Shown: one piece after another, positions 22,852 to 36,300 of the stretch | How positions within the stretch are numbered: the first letter of the stretch is position 1 | Layout of the letters: each line of letters starts with the position of its first letter | Assembly (NCBI GenBank): GCA_000499405.2 | Contig: HG738139.1 | Coordinates: 3,452,976-3,516,975, forward strand | From: Onchocerca volvulus | Lineage: Eukaryota > Nematoda > Chromadorea > Rhabditida > Onchocercidae | Direction: 5' to 3' | DNA: 64,000 bases | Notes under the pieces: generated by a model | What the model was told of the DNA's origin: nothing | What the model saw: the letters and a program-made list of their open reading frames with translations, nothing else | Database searches by the model: none | Position numbers and translations under genes: made by a program

Positions 22852-25800
22852 TTTGAGATACCGCTATACATTCGATAACAACACGATAAAACAAGAACGA
22901 TAAAACAAGAACTCTTATTATTGTCACGATTAAGAAGATCGGCGACAGTATGGACAAATGATAAACAAAGGAAAAAACAGATATTAATGGAGCAAAATTA
23001 TTTGCAAATGCAAATCCGAAAGAAAAAAAACAATTCAAATTTATCTTGTAATTATTTATATATAAATTTATCATAATAAAATACTATTAAAATATATGAA
23101 AACATAATTCATTATTAAATTAGTTATTATGCTGATTTGATGGAGATATGGGTTCGAAAAGTATCAAGGTGATATTATAAGATAGACTAGACGAAATTGT
23201 CTTAATGATTGGCCAAAATCGCCAAATAAGCTTGATAATTTCAAATTTTGAGATTACAGTTGCTTCACATTCGTAGCTTATCCGTAAATAACATAATATG
23301 TTCTGGAAGAGCTCACAAAAAAATTTTGCACTCACACATGGAATTTTGATTTCGTTGAATTTTTAATAAATTAGATTATCAGCAGTAAAATATAGTGGGA
23401 GCTAATAAATCATTTAATGATTTTCTAAATTTTTGAAATCTTAATAATTTGAAAAATTAAATTTCTTAGTATTATTCTCAGCTATTTTTTTAATGATGAA
23501 ACGTAACACGTTGACGTATTATTCATCTTTTTACTCTATAAAAAAATAAGTAGCATACATCATTTAAGTAAAATTGCATTAAAAAAATAATATTATGTGG
23601 ATAATTTATCAACAACATAACTGAATTTCATTACTAATATGAATCATCATGAAAATGAACATAAATTGTCGTCATCTAGATAATCAAAAAATTGTCCTTA
23701 TATCATCATTACAAGATTCAGCAATATTAGTACATGTTGTAATCAATAAATTATCACGATATGATATCAATTCCATATCATTTATCTACTTTGCACTTAT
23801 TATATCGAAATAAAAATAGCATAGATTTCGAAAGTACTATTGCAAAAAAAAAATTTTTTTTAGTAATGAGAAAAACTACTAGAATTTTTTGAGAAAAAAG
23901 AAAAAATACTAAAAAAGAAGAAATATTTTAACATGACAGAATTTGAAGTAATAAATGAACATGAAATTTTGAATTATATCTTCGCCATTTTTCTCCTTCT
24001 TCCTTCTTTCTTTATGCAATAATTTTCGTAATTTGAAATTTGTTATTAACATGCAAAATGTAAATTTTGTCAAATCATAACAAATTACTAAAATAGCTCG
24101 ATATAACATAGTACTGCTTCTATATATGAAAAAGAAATTCAATTTTTTTAAAATTTCCTCATCACATGCAAGTTTTGCAAAGTATCTCATCAACCATATC
24201 AACCAACAAAGTGGTGCTATTCTTCGGCTTGAATTATCGTACCCATTAAAATTATTTAATGCTTCTTGTGGCAAGTTGCACCATCACGATACGATGTTAC
24301 GATATGTTCATTACTCATAAAGAAAAGAATTCTCGAGAAAATTTATTTTTCTTTACAACGATCTATAGTAAGACTGATCTTTTTTTTTTTGCAAACTAAT
24401 TGCCCGAATGAATGAGTTATCTGAAATGCCAATAAAGGTTCTACACCGAATATTATAAGTTTTTTTCCTTTAATTTTATAAGATTTAAATTTATATGAAG
24501 CGTAGATATGCTGATTATTTATTAAGCATTCGTATATTATAACTTGTTGAAAGAGACATTATTATAACTATGTCACAACAAGCGCCTATCAGTAGCCAAT
24601 CATTTCATGCGAAAGTTCATATATATATATATATCGAATTGATAGAAATAACCCATACAAGTATATATCCAATTTTTTTTTTTAGCTCTAAAATTCAGAA
24701 GTAAGCTGGAAAATTTATACTAAATTTATTTATTTAATAGTAGAACGTAACGTGGTATGAAAATTTCAAATCAACTGATGGAGAACTTGAAACATTGCAG
24801 GAAGTAGCCGCAGTCAATGCAGAAAGAAGGTGTGGTGAATAAATTCTGTCCGCTCATGAAGACGCGGTGCGGGGCGGAGTCAAAAAATTCAATCTGCTGA
24901 TGAAGGCGTGGTGCAGAACAGAGTCAAAAAGTTCAGCCCCCTCACTTACTTTTAGTTATCACGGACGTGACACATGAAAAAAGTAAGCACATCTATCTAA
25001 AAAAGGATGACTATTGGAATACAAGGTTGTGTCAAAATTTGAAAACAATCGGTGGAGAACTTCCGGAGACATATCATTTGTAACAGAGAACATTTATTTT
25101 CTATATAGATTAAATGATCTGAAATGAAACATTTTATCATTGTTGATAGCAATAAATAAATAAGACCAGTAATTTGAGCTTTTCGTTAGTTTTTTGCTTT
25201 ATCAGGCGTGTAATTCATTTATTTTTTGATTTGTGGGGAATGTAATTGCGTGGCACAGATGTCGAGGTCATGAAAGTGTATAATGAAATGTTTCCTTCAA
25301 GCAGTTCGTGAATTATCTCTTCTAATATCAGGCTAATATTATTTCTAGTATTAGGTTGTGTCTTGGATTGCCTCTTTGTCGTAAATGTTTAACGTTCATT
25401 TTGATACAACGTTTAACCCATTGATTTGAAATTTTGACACAACGTTACTTTCACATAGGCTTGGGATGTGCAAACTTTCTATCTCTTCAAAATTTCGTGG
25501 TGATCGAACTCAGAATTAATCTCAGTATAATATGTGTAGCATCACTGAACATACGGAATAATTTAGACTAAAAATAAGGAAAATAATTATTGGAAGAATT
25601 CGGAGAGTACTCAAAAGCTATCATTACCTCGTTTAAGTACAATATATCATAATAATACATTTAAAAGTTTTCTTTCCTGATTAGAATTCAAAGAACTCCC
25701 ATTCAGTTTAAATCATCCAAGTGTAATGTGTTAAATCTTTAAAATATTCCCTACTGTAATTCAAAATACCCAAGAATTGTTGAAGGTAAGTATGACACAT

Positions 25801-25981
25801 GCGATAGAAGAGCAAATAAGGTGAATAAAACGTTGAAAAATTTTTTATGAGAAAAAATTATTTTTCGAATATTAGTAATTTCCAAGTCACTCAACTGCTA
25901 TAACACCTAATGACAAACAAAAAAAGAAAAAATATCTATAAATTAAAAACATATGAAAATGAAGAAAAACAGGAGGCAATA
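22852..25981. other. Gene-poor interval with small repeats
   Basis: No supported exon. It contains an AT run at about 24618-24634 and a roughly 43-bp tandem duplication at 24853-24940. Blocks around 24758-24800 and 25034-25070 are also related (both GTGGAGAACTT/ATGGAGAACTT after AAAATTT), suggesting an old nonautonomous repeat. Confidence 0.45.
24853..24940 (+). repeat. 43-bp tandem duplication
   Basis: CTCATGAAGACGCGGTGCGG is followed 43 bases later by CTGATGAAGGCGTGGTGCAG; both are followed by AGTCAAAAA and TTCA. It is markedly more GC-rich than its surroundings. Confidence 0.75.
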
Positions 25982-28900
25982 TTATTTCTTCATCAGCTCT
26001 TTCATTGTCGTACCATTGCATCCAATATCTTCTGGATTCAAATCCAAGAAATGAATGATACAGTATGCTGGATCAATATTCAATGTTTTCTTGATGAATT
26101 CCGATATTGACCCGGAGTATTTGATGTTTTTATCAGCCGAAAATGATCCGATCGATTTAATCTATAAAAATTGATGATAAAGTTCACTTCATCAGTCAGA
26201 ATGATTAGAGCTTATGTTCCGGGAAAAATACTGAAATAAATCAATACCATATACATTTCTAATCTTTAAGTTCAATTTTATTTTAAATCCTTTTTTATGT
26301 CCTTATATCTACACACACCACAACTTATTTCATTACAATTTAACACTTATCTTTTACAAATTCACGACAATACTGATAGCATCAGGACTTAATTGTTTCA
26401 TAATACGTTATCTTAATGGAAAAAGAATCTGCAGCAAAATGATTCCATACGAGGTAAGAGAAAATAGAGAGAGTGGAAAAGTGTACGGTTATCTAGGAGG
26501 GACAAGGTGGTGGTAAAGATTTAGGATGCACTGTAAATTTTTGTTCCTAAATTTTCGTAAAATTTTATCAAAAAGAAAGTAAAGATATCAACAAAGTAGA
26601 CAAAAACTTACGGTATTATTAAAAATATTAATCAATAAGTGATCTAAACTTGGTTTTTCCTTATCGTTTATGCGAAAAATGCAAACAACGACAGAATAAA
26701 CATATGGTAAGAGATAACAGACAAAACGAAATGTCTATTTATGTCATTATCTGGTTTTAGCTATTTGACCCAAGCCGTTCAGATTAATTTCAGTAATGGA
26801 ATGATGCTCGATTTTCCTTTTCAGGGTTTGAGGAGTGCTGTAGACCTATATTTAGGATTGATTTCCTCTTAACTTCTTCAAGTAGAGGACAAACGAACTC
26901 GGATAAATGTTTAGCATATGCTGTACAAGATATGATGCAATGTTCATGCAGCTAAAAAAATACGAAAAAACATGTTAATCGTATTTTCGTATGCATGAAT
27001 ATAAGTATTTAATTTCAAATATTCACGAAGTACGTAACTTCAAATACTTACAGCATTTAAAATTTAGCATTATCGGTGGTGGTGGTGGTGGTGCGAAATG
27101 TCTGTTGGAGGACGAGGTAGCTCGTCACGTGGGAGCATTCTAAAGAGAGGCCATGCGCCGTTACCGAATCTTTCCATTGCAGGAAAACGCGAAACAAAAT
27201 GCGAATCAACTGGGTATTCTGCTTATTTATGTCTTATCGTTGACTCTTTTATCAGGCATCTTTCTCTCTTTCCGGTTCTCTTTTTTTTCCTTGCAAAGAA
27301 ATAATTTTAGTAGTCCGGAAAGGGAAGGAGAAGAAATAAAGACCATATTTTTATCATTCATATTCTTTTAGAACAAGAGGAACTCATCGAGGAGGAAAGC
27401 GCGAACGGGGAGAACGTGGAAGATGTGGACGTGGTCGAGGACGAGAAACAGGGAGACAACTGTTTATAGAACAGCAAGGGATATTTTCGTCCGGTTTAAA
27501 TGATGACGGGCGACATAATAGGATAAAAAATAGCATATCGAATGGTAAATTTCTAGCTTCTGCAAGCAAATTTTTCCAAATCAGCGCTGTATATGAGATG
27601 GAGTAGATGTTTAGTGGTAATTATAAGATTGTAATTGGAATAGCAATTGCAGAATTTCGCACAACAAATCTTGGAAGAGTGAAAAAAGTAGATTCAGAAG
27701 TTGCAAAGGAAGAGAGAAATATAAACGCTATAACTTATGAATCAGAATGGTTGTCTGATGAAGAGTTTGATAACGAGGAACTGCAAGAATTGCTACAGGA
27801 TAGGGTACAGATGTTATAATTTAAATTTTTTGATTGAATGTGAAAAAATACCAGACTTAGTTTCGTTCTGTTGTTATGTGTGTATGTCATCGTGATATCT
27901 ATTCTAGTAAAAAAAAAAAAAAAAAAACGAACGACGATGCATAACTTAGGAAATGTTTTTTTAGGTTCAAAAAACAAATATAATGAATTATACTTGTTTT
28001 TAGTTCTTGTCAGATTTGAAACCGGGAAAAGTTATCCCTTTGGTCTTACCAGAAACGGAGCAAGAACAATTCTATCAATTTATTAAGAAAGAGAAAAATG
28101 TGGAAAATGGTTGTGAATCTATGGATACAAGCTCTTTATCACCGACGAAAAGGAAGTTAGTTTCGAATGTTATTTTTTGAAACATTTCTTTTCTTATACT
28201 TGTCGTACATGTTATATCAATTATATGCAGAATTTTTTGTTTGCAGAATAAAAGACAGTCAACACTTCAAATCAGAATGTGGATTTGAAGATGTCAAAAA
28301 ACCACAGTTAAAGGAGTTGGGAACTATTAATGCAATATTGAATCCAACCGCAACAAGTAGTCGCAGGGCAGCTTCTATCATGCAGAAAATTCAGAAAGGT
28401 ATCCATCCTACGGTTATACGGTTATGTTACCACGCACTATCTGATGTTATGACTTTAGGGTATGCTGATCCATTAATAACAATTATTGCGATTTTAGATG
28501 AAGACGGTTCAATCTTAATGCTGCAGTTGCCAAGTACTTTATCCGCTGTCAAGGACCCAAAAAGTCAAGAAGATGCAGTAGAGGTATGCAAGATCAAATT
28601 TTGTTTGTATAATTTTATTTTTTGTTGTTCATTACGATAATTCTCTATTAAATACATTTTTCTCTATGTTCAGTTATTAACTTCAGCCTATTCTACGACT
28701 CTATCCTGACTCGTTTTTCTTTGATTGCATATAACTTTTTTTCGAGACTTATTAAACCCTCCATGTTATTAATTCCTCTTTATTATGTTTATTTGCTTTT
28801 GAATCATGCTTTTTCAGTCCGAAGAGAACAAATATTCAACAATAAAACATTGTCTTGATGGTTTTGCAAATGGTAGCAAAATTGGGAAACTACGAATACG

Positions 28901-30361
28901 AAAAGAAGGCCGCATGGAATTGTCGTTTTGTGGGATGCCTTTAGATGTAACGTGTGGTGTTTCTGCCAAATATAATGAGGTTATTCGTTTTTTCTCGACT
29001 GGCTTATTGCTTCGGCAGATTTGACACAAATTTTCATAACTGCACCAAATTTTTAAGACTTAGCAGAGTGCTATACGATTTAAACAAGCGATCATTTGGT
29101 TGGGAGCGAGTGAATAAATTGAGGTTTAGCACCACTGCGGGAAAAATATCTTGCTAAAAACGGTCATTAACATGGACTTCTAAAAGTCGTCTTTTTTGAT
29201 ATTTTTTTCATGAAAAAAATATTTGCAATTTGGAAGTTTCAGTCAGTACTACTAATCGATTCTGAGAGTCAAACAACTTCGGCGATCAAGAGTGAATGTG
29301 GCAATGAACAATCACCAAACAGAGGTTATATTCTAGGTAAAATTGTAGATTCCTTCATTTGTTCGCATAATCTTCCTGAAGCTCTTGATAGTAAACGAGA
29401 GGAACAACAAAGGGATAAATGGAAATTCAATGAGACTAAAAACCAAAGAGATGAAAGAGAAGATTCGGAAATGAAAGACTTACTTTTGGAGTTACGTTCA
29501 ATCGAAAAAAAAGAAGAATCTTGGTCAAAATGGACTCTAGAATATTCAGATTCTTTGAAATACAATGATTCATAGTATTTGTTATATTAAGATTTTAATG
29601 TCTCCTTCAAGTTTAACATTGAGCGGGAGTTTTTGAAATTGATTCTTTGGGATTAAAATAATGTCTGGTTACTAAAATGTCTAGGAAATATATGTGACGT
29701 TTCAAGAAGTGCCTTATTTTTTTTAATGTGTTAGAGCAAGTTCACTTATATGGAAAATTTTTTCCGTTCTCTCTGTTCCTTCTATGTTTTATTGTTTTCA
29801 GATGTACATTGTTGAATTTTTTTTCAAAAAAATATTTCAGGGATTATTTTCCTGAAATTAAATTTGTTTTCTTAGCTTGATTTATACGGGTTACTCTTTT
29901 CTTATTGCTGACTTCTTGCTTTGTTTACCGCTGAGGTAATTTCTTCCTCTGGAATATCTTCAATAAAAAAGATCATTTTTTTATTTCCCGACAAAAGTCT
30001 CAATTTGTTGCTGCTATAATGGAACTTTTAGAAGAGTGTGAAATTTTAGAAGAATTTTGTTCAAGTTGTATCTGTATATTGAGGCCATTAATTTTTGCCG
30101 TAATTGTTCAATTGTAAAACATCGGCTTTATAAGCTAAATATAGAAAAAAAAAAAAGAATTCAATAAATTGAACTGACCACAATGAGACATGTTGGATCT
30201 TGTGTGGCACCACGCGATAGCTGTGCGCTTGGCGTCACCAATAGAGTTATCCGACTTATTGGCTTCCCAAGCAATTCCGCCATTAACTTCGTGAATTGGA
30301 CACTGAAATCAGTCGGAAATCCACTTGCAAGAACATTCGAGGCGAGCGTTATCAGCGGCAT
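25982..30361 (-). CDS. mif-2: Macrophage migration inhibitory factor homologue, MIF-2 type
   Basis: Two exons, 30361-30179 and 26161-25982, join in phase to 120 residues, the usual MIF length. The product begins MPLITLASN, so Pro2, the catalytic base of the MIF tautomerase fold, is present after Met removal. Exon 1 carries the GKPISRITLLV block, exon 2 the SIGSFSADKN block and a C-terminal GTTMKELM, both typical of filarial MIF-2. The start is supported by a CATTCCAG acceptor two bases upstream, a likely SL trans-splice site. The intron (about 4.0 kb, donor GTCAGT, acceptor TTTTTATAG) contains the whole RPC4 gene on the other strand. Filarial MIFs are secreted cytokine mimics without a signal peptide, consistent with none here. 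Confidence 0.92.
27098..29575 (+). CDS. DNA-directed RNA polymerase III subunit RPC4 (POLR3D)
   Basis: Seven exons join in one phase: 27098-27213, 27372-27544, 27653-27804, 28004-28155, 28247-28583, 28818-28979 and 29243-29575 (stop), giving 474 residues; human POLR3D is about 400. The N-terminal part is Gly/Arg-rich (RGERGRCGRGRGRETGR), the middle has an acidic block, and the C-terminal third matches the RPC4 domain: LQLPSTL, GKLRIRKEGRMELSFCGMPL DVTCG in exon 6, then GYILGKI and FICSHNLPEAL. After that a charged tail of about 60 residues is extra. RPC4 is part of the TFIIF-like RPC4/RPC5 heterodimer needed for Pol III initiation and termination. An AATTTAG acceptor about 30 bases before the ATG could take SL. 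The gene lies inside the MIF-2 intron on the opposite strand. Confidence 0.82.
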
Positions 30362-30519
30362 TCTGGAATGTTGCTTTGTAAAGATGACTCCTTAATTCGA
30401 ATTTTAGAGAAAAACGGAAAAGGTGACAAATCTTTCTAGAAAAGATGACGAGCGCATGTTCCGTTCCTTTAGCATTCATTTATTTTTTCATAGCAGTGGA
30501 ATCTGAGAGTACAGTAACG

Positions 30520-30520
30520 G

Positions 30521-30555
<35 letters not shown>

Positions 30556-30556
30556 T
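30520..30556. repeat. AT dinucleotide repeat
   Basis: An ATATAT run interrupted once by GT lies in the 5' flank of MIF-2. Confidence 0.9.
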
Positions 30557-31087
30557 TTTTTTTGCTAGTAAGTTGAAAATTATTCACGGTTTAATTGTTT
30601 AGAATTGCAATTCCAATAATTTCTGTCGAAATTTTTGCTCATCAAATTATAATATTCTGAGAAGCATGAATGCTAGATAAGAACATCATCATCATGGGAT
30701 CATGTAAAATATAAATGCAACAAATTATCATCAAAAAATTTGGAGCAACCAAAAGAAAATGAAACATAAATCTACTATCCATTGCTTTATGTTTTCAGAA
30801 TGCATATATCTTTGATAAATGAAGAAGATTAATAATGATATCATCACAGATTTGCCTCTATTTTCTCCTATTCTCATTATAGCTAATTAAATTTTGAATA
30901 AATAATCTGAAATAGTATGCAAGTATGTGTGAATGAAGTGAAGATTGAAATTTCATTCACTCCAATGCTATATTCATTTTTCAAGACAATTCAAGTAGAC
31001 TATGTAAACTTAGCCTTATGTTTGGCTAGAAATGTCCATCTACAAAACAGTAAATTCTGTACACTGGATTTCACTATATATAACTAG

Positions 31088-31186
31088 CTATCTCCGAAAA
31101 AAAAAAAAAAAATTGACACAGGCTATCGAATGAACCAGTGATCTCCAAAAAAAAAAAAAAAATTTTTTTTGATACCAATAATCGAA
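31088..31186 (+). repeat. About 60-bp imperfect tandem duplication with poly-A
   Basis: Both copies have ATCTCC followed by a poly-A run and then ATCGAATGAACCA. The poly-A tracts separate the two unique parts. Confidence 0.65.
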
Positions 31187-32294
31187 TGAACCATTCCAAC
31201 TAATTAATTCACTGGTTAGCTTATCATTTAGATCGTTTCATCATATTATAGACCAGACAAGTTGCTTATCATTTATCCGGTTCTGTTTCATTCATGCCAC
31301 ACCACTGCTATTAATCAATACCAGAAAGAGGTGATAAAGAGCAGGGATTGTTAATTTATATCGGAAAGAGATATCAAAGGAGAGTTTTTTTCTTTCCTAT
31401 GAAAAACTATCAGAATCAATCTTCAAGGGAAAATTATTTTAGAATTAGAAAATCACTAAAGTTGACCAATCAACATGTAAAATCGCTAATCGCAACTCGT
31501 ACTCTGGAGAAGCAGTTAACCGTCTTTTTTAGCGTCAATTTAAAATGTTGTCGGTTAGTTTTATGAAATGACATGCAAATAATATGTAACTAAATGAATA
31601 ACAAGAAAAAGTAGTCAGTATTTTGTTAAAGTATACCGAAATACTTAATCTTATTTGCGCATCAAAATGCTTAACTTTACAATTCAAAGAAATCATTTAC
31701 TCATGAATAAGAAAACTCGTAATATACATTCGAAATGCCTAAATCAGTATAACTCTTCCTTCTTCCATTATTCATTCAAGTAAACAAAATCGGGAATAAT
31801 TCTTTACCGCTATAAAACTTGTTACATTTTTGTTTCAGTTCTTTCTTTGAATAAATCTATTTCCAATCAAACTTCGAAACCAAGTTTGACTTATTTAAAA
31901 ATCATCAAACTATTTCATTCTATCTTACAACATACCACTGAAAGCACAAATCGTTTACTTTTGATGCCACCTTCATTTATGTCATATATGCGGAAGGAAG
32001 CACCGAACATCAATCAATAATTTCCACCCGTCATGTAACAATAAAAAATTTCTCAACAATAGTTTGTCCATTAAAATTTGCTAGAAAACTTTTCCTCCCA
32101 GTAACAATTTCTTTAAATATCAATCATATCATTTACATCATGAATGATTAAATTAATCTCGGGTTATCATTTCATCTTATCAAGATCGAACTGTCATCGC
32201 ATCCCGCAACTAATGTGGTCTAAATATGAGATCTGCCATTCATCCTCGATCTTATCATTATAATTCAGAATAAGGCAAAACAACATTCACAATA

Positions 32295-32621
32295 CTATAA
32301 ATTATTTGTTCCAGGATTTCGATGTAAATTGCTAAAATTCTCACCAACTACCAAGATACCCAGCATTTGCGTTAAAAGTTGGAAACAGAATCCACTGAAT
32401 AATTGAACTACGGGAACTTCAATATTAAAATAATTATTCAAAAGTTGCAATATTTTTAAGCATAAATTAGGATTATCCCTTTCATGCATCCAGTGAATAA
32501 ACAATTGATTATGCATTGTAAATGATTTATGCTCATTTCTTCCTGATTTTAAAGATTTAAACTGGTCACGATTCTCCAAATTAATGATACAGAAGAAACA
32601 AACGATTTTAGGATTGAACAA
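32295..32621 (-). other. Possible isolated coding segment
   Basis: Within a 108-codon minus-strand frame the central part (HNQLFIHWMHERDNPNLCLK, then ILQLLNNYFNIEVPVVQLFS) has the mixed composition and amphipathic pattern of a real protein, unlike nearby frames. No clear splice sites, start or family were identified. It could be one exon of an unannotated gene, a relic, or chance. Confidence 0.25.
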
Positions 32622-33312
32622 TAAAAAAGTTATGGATTCCTTTTCAGATGTTCAAAATGCACATTCAGTATTTTCTGACGCAAAAATTAAGGAACAATTA
32701 GAAATGCATTCATTTTCCAAATTTTGATATCCAAGTCATAAATTTCTACAGAGTGAAAATAAAAAAAGATGAGTTCACAGACTGCTATAGATGCGTTCTC
32801 AGATGTGGACACATAAGATGGAAAGAAGTAATCAAATGATTGCAATGATTAAATTTTGAAAACTCAAACATCACGATAAAATGTTTTAAATCCATACAGA
32901 AGATTTCAAATTCATACGAAAGTAGGCACAAAGATTTAAATCTCCCAATAAATGCGTGATTCAAGTAAATTTGAAAATTATTCTGGTACAATTTAGGTTA
33001 CTTTTAATTTCCTTCTACAGTTTCGATAATAAATAAGATCCAAAATATTAATAGTTGTATAGAAGAATTACATTAAGAAAGATCTTACCTAGTAATACAT
33101 ATTTTTCTAAAAATAAACCATTTTCATACAAATTGCACATATTTTCTGAGTGAAAGCTCAACAAAAGAAATCCAATACTTTAAATAATAAAAATTCTACA
33201 GTTAGCTGGAATCAATATCAGTAAATGGCAGATAGATATAATTAACAATCACAATAATATGTGAGCTGTTAATATAAAAACATCATTCAACTGCGGGCCG
33301 GCGAAAAGAAAG

Positions 33313-36300
33313 TTATGTCTGACTTTTCCCATTGATTTCGGTATCTTTCTCAGTGTAACCCCGGCGTGCACGATTCAAATCACGAAGTTTACGAGCACGG
33401 GCATGTTGCTCTGAAATAAAATAAGACACCAATATTTAAACAATAAAAATATTAATATAAAGGAAAACAAATCTAAGCATACTTTGTTCTCGTTTTTGTC
33501 GCTCTAAAACTTCAGACATATCAACTGTGTTGTATTTGATAAACAAAGGATCCTTGATAATCGCTTCTTCCACTCGAACCAATTCGTATGCTTAAATAAC
33601 AAAGTCATAAAGATTTATAACAAAACAAAATTCTACTTTCATGTCCAATCACATAAAAAAAAAAAGTTGAAGTAATGTCACAGAACTTACTTCCTTGCTG
33701 ATCGCGGCGATATACGGGCTTTTCACCTAGCCAGCGACGTATAGGAGCAACGCGATTCCTCGTCGAACGTCGCAAACCTTGTCCTGCTTCTTCACAGTGT
33801 ACTTGAAATAAAAGATTTGCATTTCAGAAATTTAAACACTTTAGAATTTGGAAAATGCACAATAACAACTCCAATACACAAAAAATCAGGAAATATAGTT
33901 CAGTAAACGATACCAATTTTGCGGGCACATAGAACAGCAGCATGTTTGTTTTCATCTTTCGCCGCTACAATATGTACAGGAGAAGCTGAAGTATCAGATG
34001 GATTACGTGAATCACCGCTAAACGACGGATTCATTTCAACAACTGTTAAGTCCTCTTCTTTGCCTGGTGTATTCACCGATACGTTTGATTCGTTAAGTAC
34101 TGTAACACTGAATGGTGAGGATCTGTGTAAATACCCAAAAAGCATTTCAAAATTTTGCTTGTACCTGTGATAAAAATTACATATTCGAAATGACAAGTGA
34201 GTTCATCCAACAAAATAGTAGCAATAGAACAATATCAAAAAGTCATCAAGTGAATTCATATTTTCGTAATCATTACTCTCAAAAACTGTTCTCCAATATC
34301 GAGGGACAAGAGATATACTTACTCTTCTTTTCAGACTCCGCAGAAGAAATGACTGAATCGCTTAATTGAAATATTCTCATATACTTAATACATAGTGACA
34401 AAACACATACTTGACAGAATCCTCCGTCGACCGAAATAATTTCTAGTGTCAAATATAGGTGTTTTCTGTTGTTTTCGGTATTCGCTGGTAGTAGTATCGA
34501 AGACAGCTTTCGATTCTTCCGATAATATGCTTTGTTGTTGTTCCGCTATGCTCAAATTGGCTGTATTTTCGGCTAATCTTTCCACTGTATCACTATCAAA
34601 ACTATCGATAACCACAAGTTGAGTATCATTCATTTCCTCTGAAATGTTTTTACGGTATTTGTGAAAGGAACAAAACATACAATTTTTCAGAACACAGAAT
34701 TCTTTTTTGACTACGAAGAACAAAAGTAAAACCTTGAGCAGTGAGTGGAGAATTTTGAGGAGCTTTTGTTGTTGGACTCATATATTTCGGTGACAAGTTA
34801 GAATTCTGAAAACAACAAGTTGGAAAACTAAACACCGAAAAAGAATTCAGAAAAGGATGAATTTGAATAATTATCACCCAATGATTTTTTTAACTTTATG
34901 CAAAATTATGGCCGATCAAATATGAAGATTATGGGGAAGACATGAAGTTACCTCAGAACTATTATCAAATCGAAGTTTCCCGATCGGCGACAATAATTTT
35001 GAAGGATGAGGTCGACGTCTGTATGCAGGGCCACTTCTCATGACATTATCGACAAGCATCTGGTTTATATCTAAAAAAAAAAAAAAAAAAGAAAAGAAGA
35101 AGAAAACTAATTTAATTCCTAAAAGTGAAATAAATTAATAAAATTACCAATTTTTGCAATGGGAGTTCTTGGCATCGACAATATTGAATTGTCTTCTGCA
35201 ATCTTCTTCCATTTCTTTTCTGTACTAGAAGCTGGACGAGGTGTTCCGCCACTTTTTAAATGCTCGAAAGCAAAACGTGACAATGGTATCTGTGTGACTG
35301 AATTCATCAAATTTGTATTCCGATGTTCAAGTTTAACTCTACTGTACTCCTTAAAAATTTTATTCATTCAAGATCATTTTATTAAGAAAACAAGATTAAT
35401 ATAAGATAATTTATTAAAGGTCCGAAATGAAACTAAGTACTTCAATAATTTAATCCAAAATTTGGAACTTAAAAAATTTTTATCTTATCGAAGAAGAAAA
35501 TAGAAAATTTCATACCTGTTGAGGTGTACGTTTTTTGTCAAGAATATGTGATTGAGGAGTCAATTCATAGTCAACTAAAGTGCTGCGCTATAAAAAACAT
35601 TTCAAAAAGTCAAATATATCTGCCATATTTGAAGAAAAAAAAAAACACTTTATTTATTATCAAAGAAAAACATTTTATACACAGTCAAGAATAAGTTTCC
35701 TGAAAAACTGCAATATTATTATTCCCAGGTCCAACAAATTTTTTTCTACACGCTATCTTCATCATATAGAGATTAAAGTAAATTTAATTAAAATCGTACT
35801 TTTAACAAAGGAGACGGAGTACCATACTGCGAAATTGCCATTAATGCACTGGTTGGTACCGGTATTCGGGAAGGTGTAGAAGCTTTTCCAGTAGCTGATT
35901 CACAAGAAGTACGTAATGAGCATGACAACGGACGACGTATTGGTGTCAACTGACAAAGTAAACTTGAGTTTTTTCTTTTTTTTCATTATGGAATTTAATG
36001 AAAAATTCCGGGATAAAACAATGATGATTCTTCGACTTAATCAGAAATTTATATCAAAATAACGATAATAAAGTACCGCATTCTGAAGTATATTCCGGTT
36101 ATGCAACGATACTGGTGTACCAGAACCTGTCTGCGTAGCGCGACTAAAACACTGCTTTTTAAAGAATAAATCAACCAATTCATAAATATAATAAATTATA
36201 AGATATATAATGATGCAACGATTATTTCTTTTTCAATCAGCCTCTTTATCGCATTCCCATTTCTTCGGTATAACCAGTTTGTGCCAGGTAAAATTTTACT

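Larger units (their letters stand above)
30362..33312. other. Largely gene-free interval between MIF-2 and the CENP-C-like gene
   Basis: It contains an AT dinucleotide run at 30520-30556 and an approximately 60-bp imperfect duplication at 31088-31186 containing poly-A runs. A minus-strand frame at 32295-32621 is listed separately. No other exon is supported. Confidence 0.45.

Noticed and set aside
22757..23074. 105-codon minus-strand frame overlapping the SL1 sequence
   Set aside because: It is hydrophobic AT-driven sequence antisense to the SL1-bearing segment, with no recognised family.
28806..29157. Other open frames on both strands over RPC4 exon 6 and the following intron
   Set aside because: They are shadows of the exon or run into the intron 28980-29242; only the joined frame matches RPC4.
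30179..30361. MIF-2 exon 1 as a truncated, single-exon pseudogene
   Set aside because: The matching second exon was found at 26161-25982 in the right phase, giving a complete protein.
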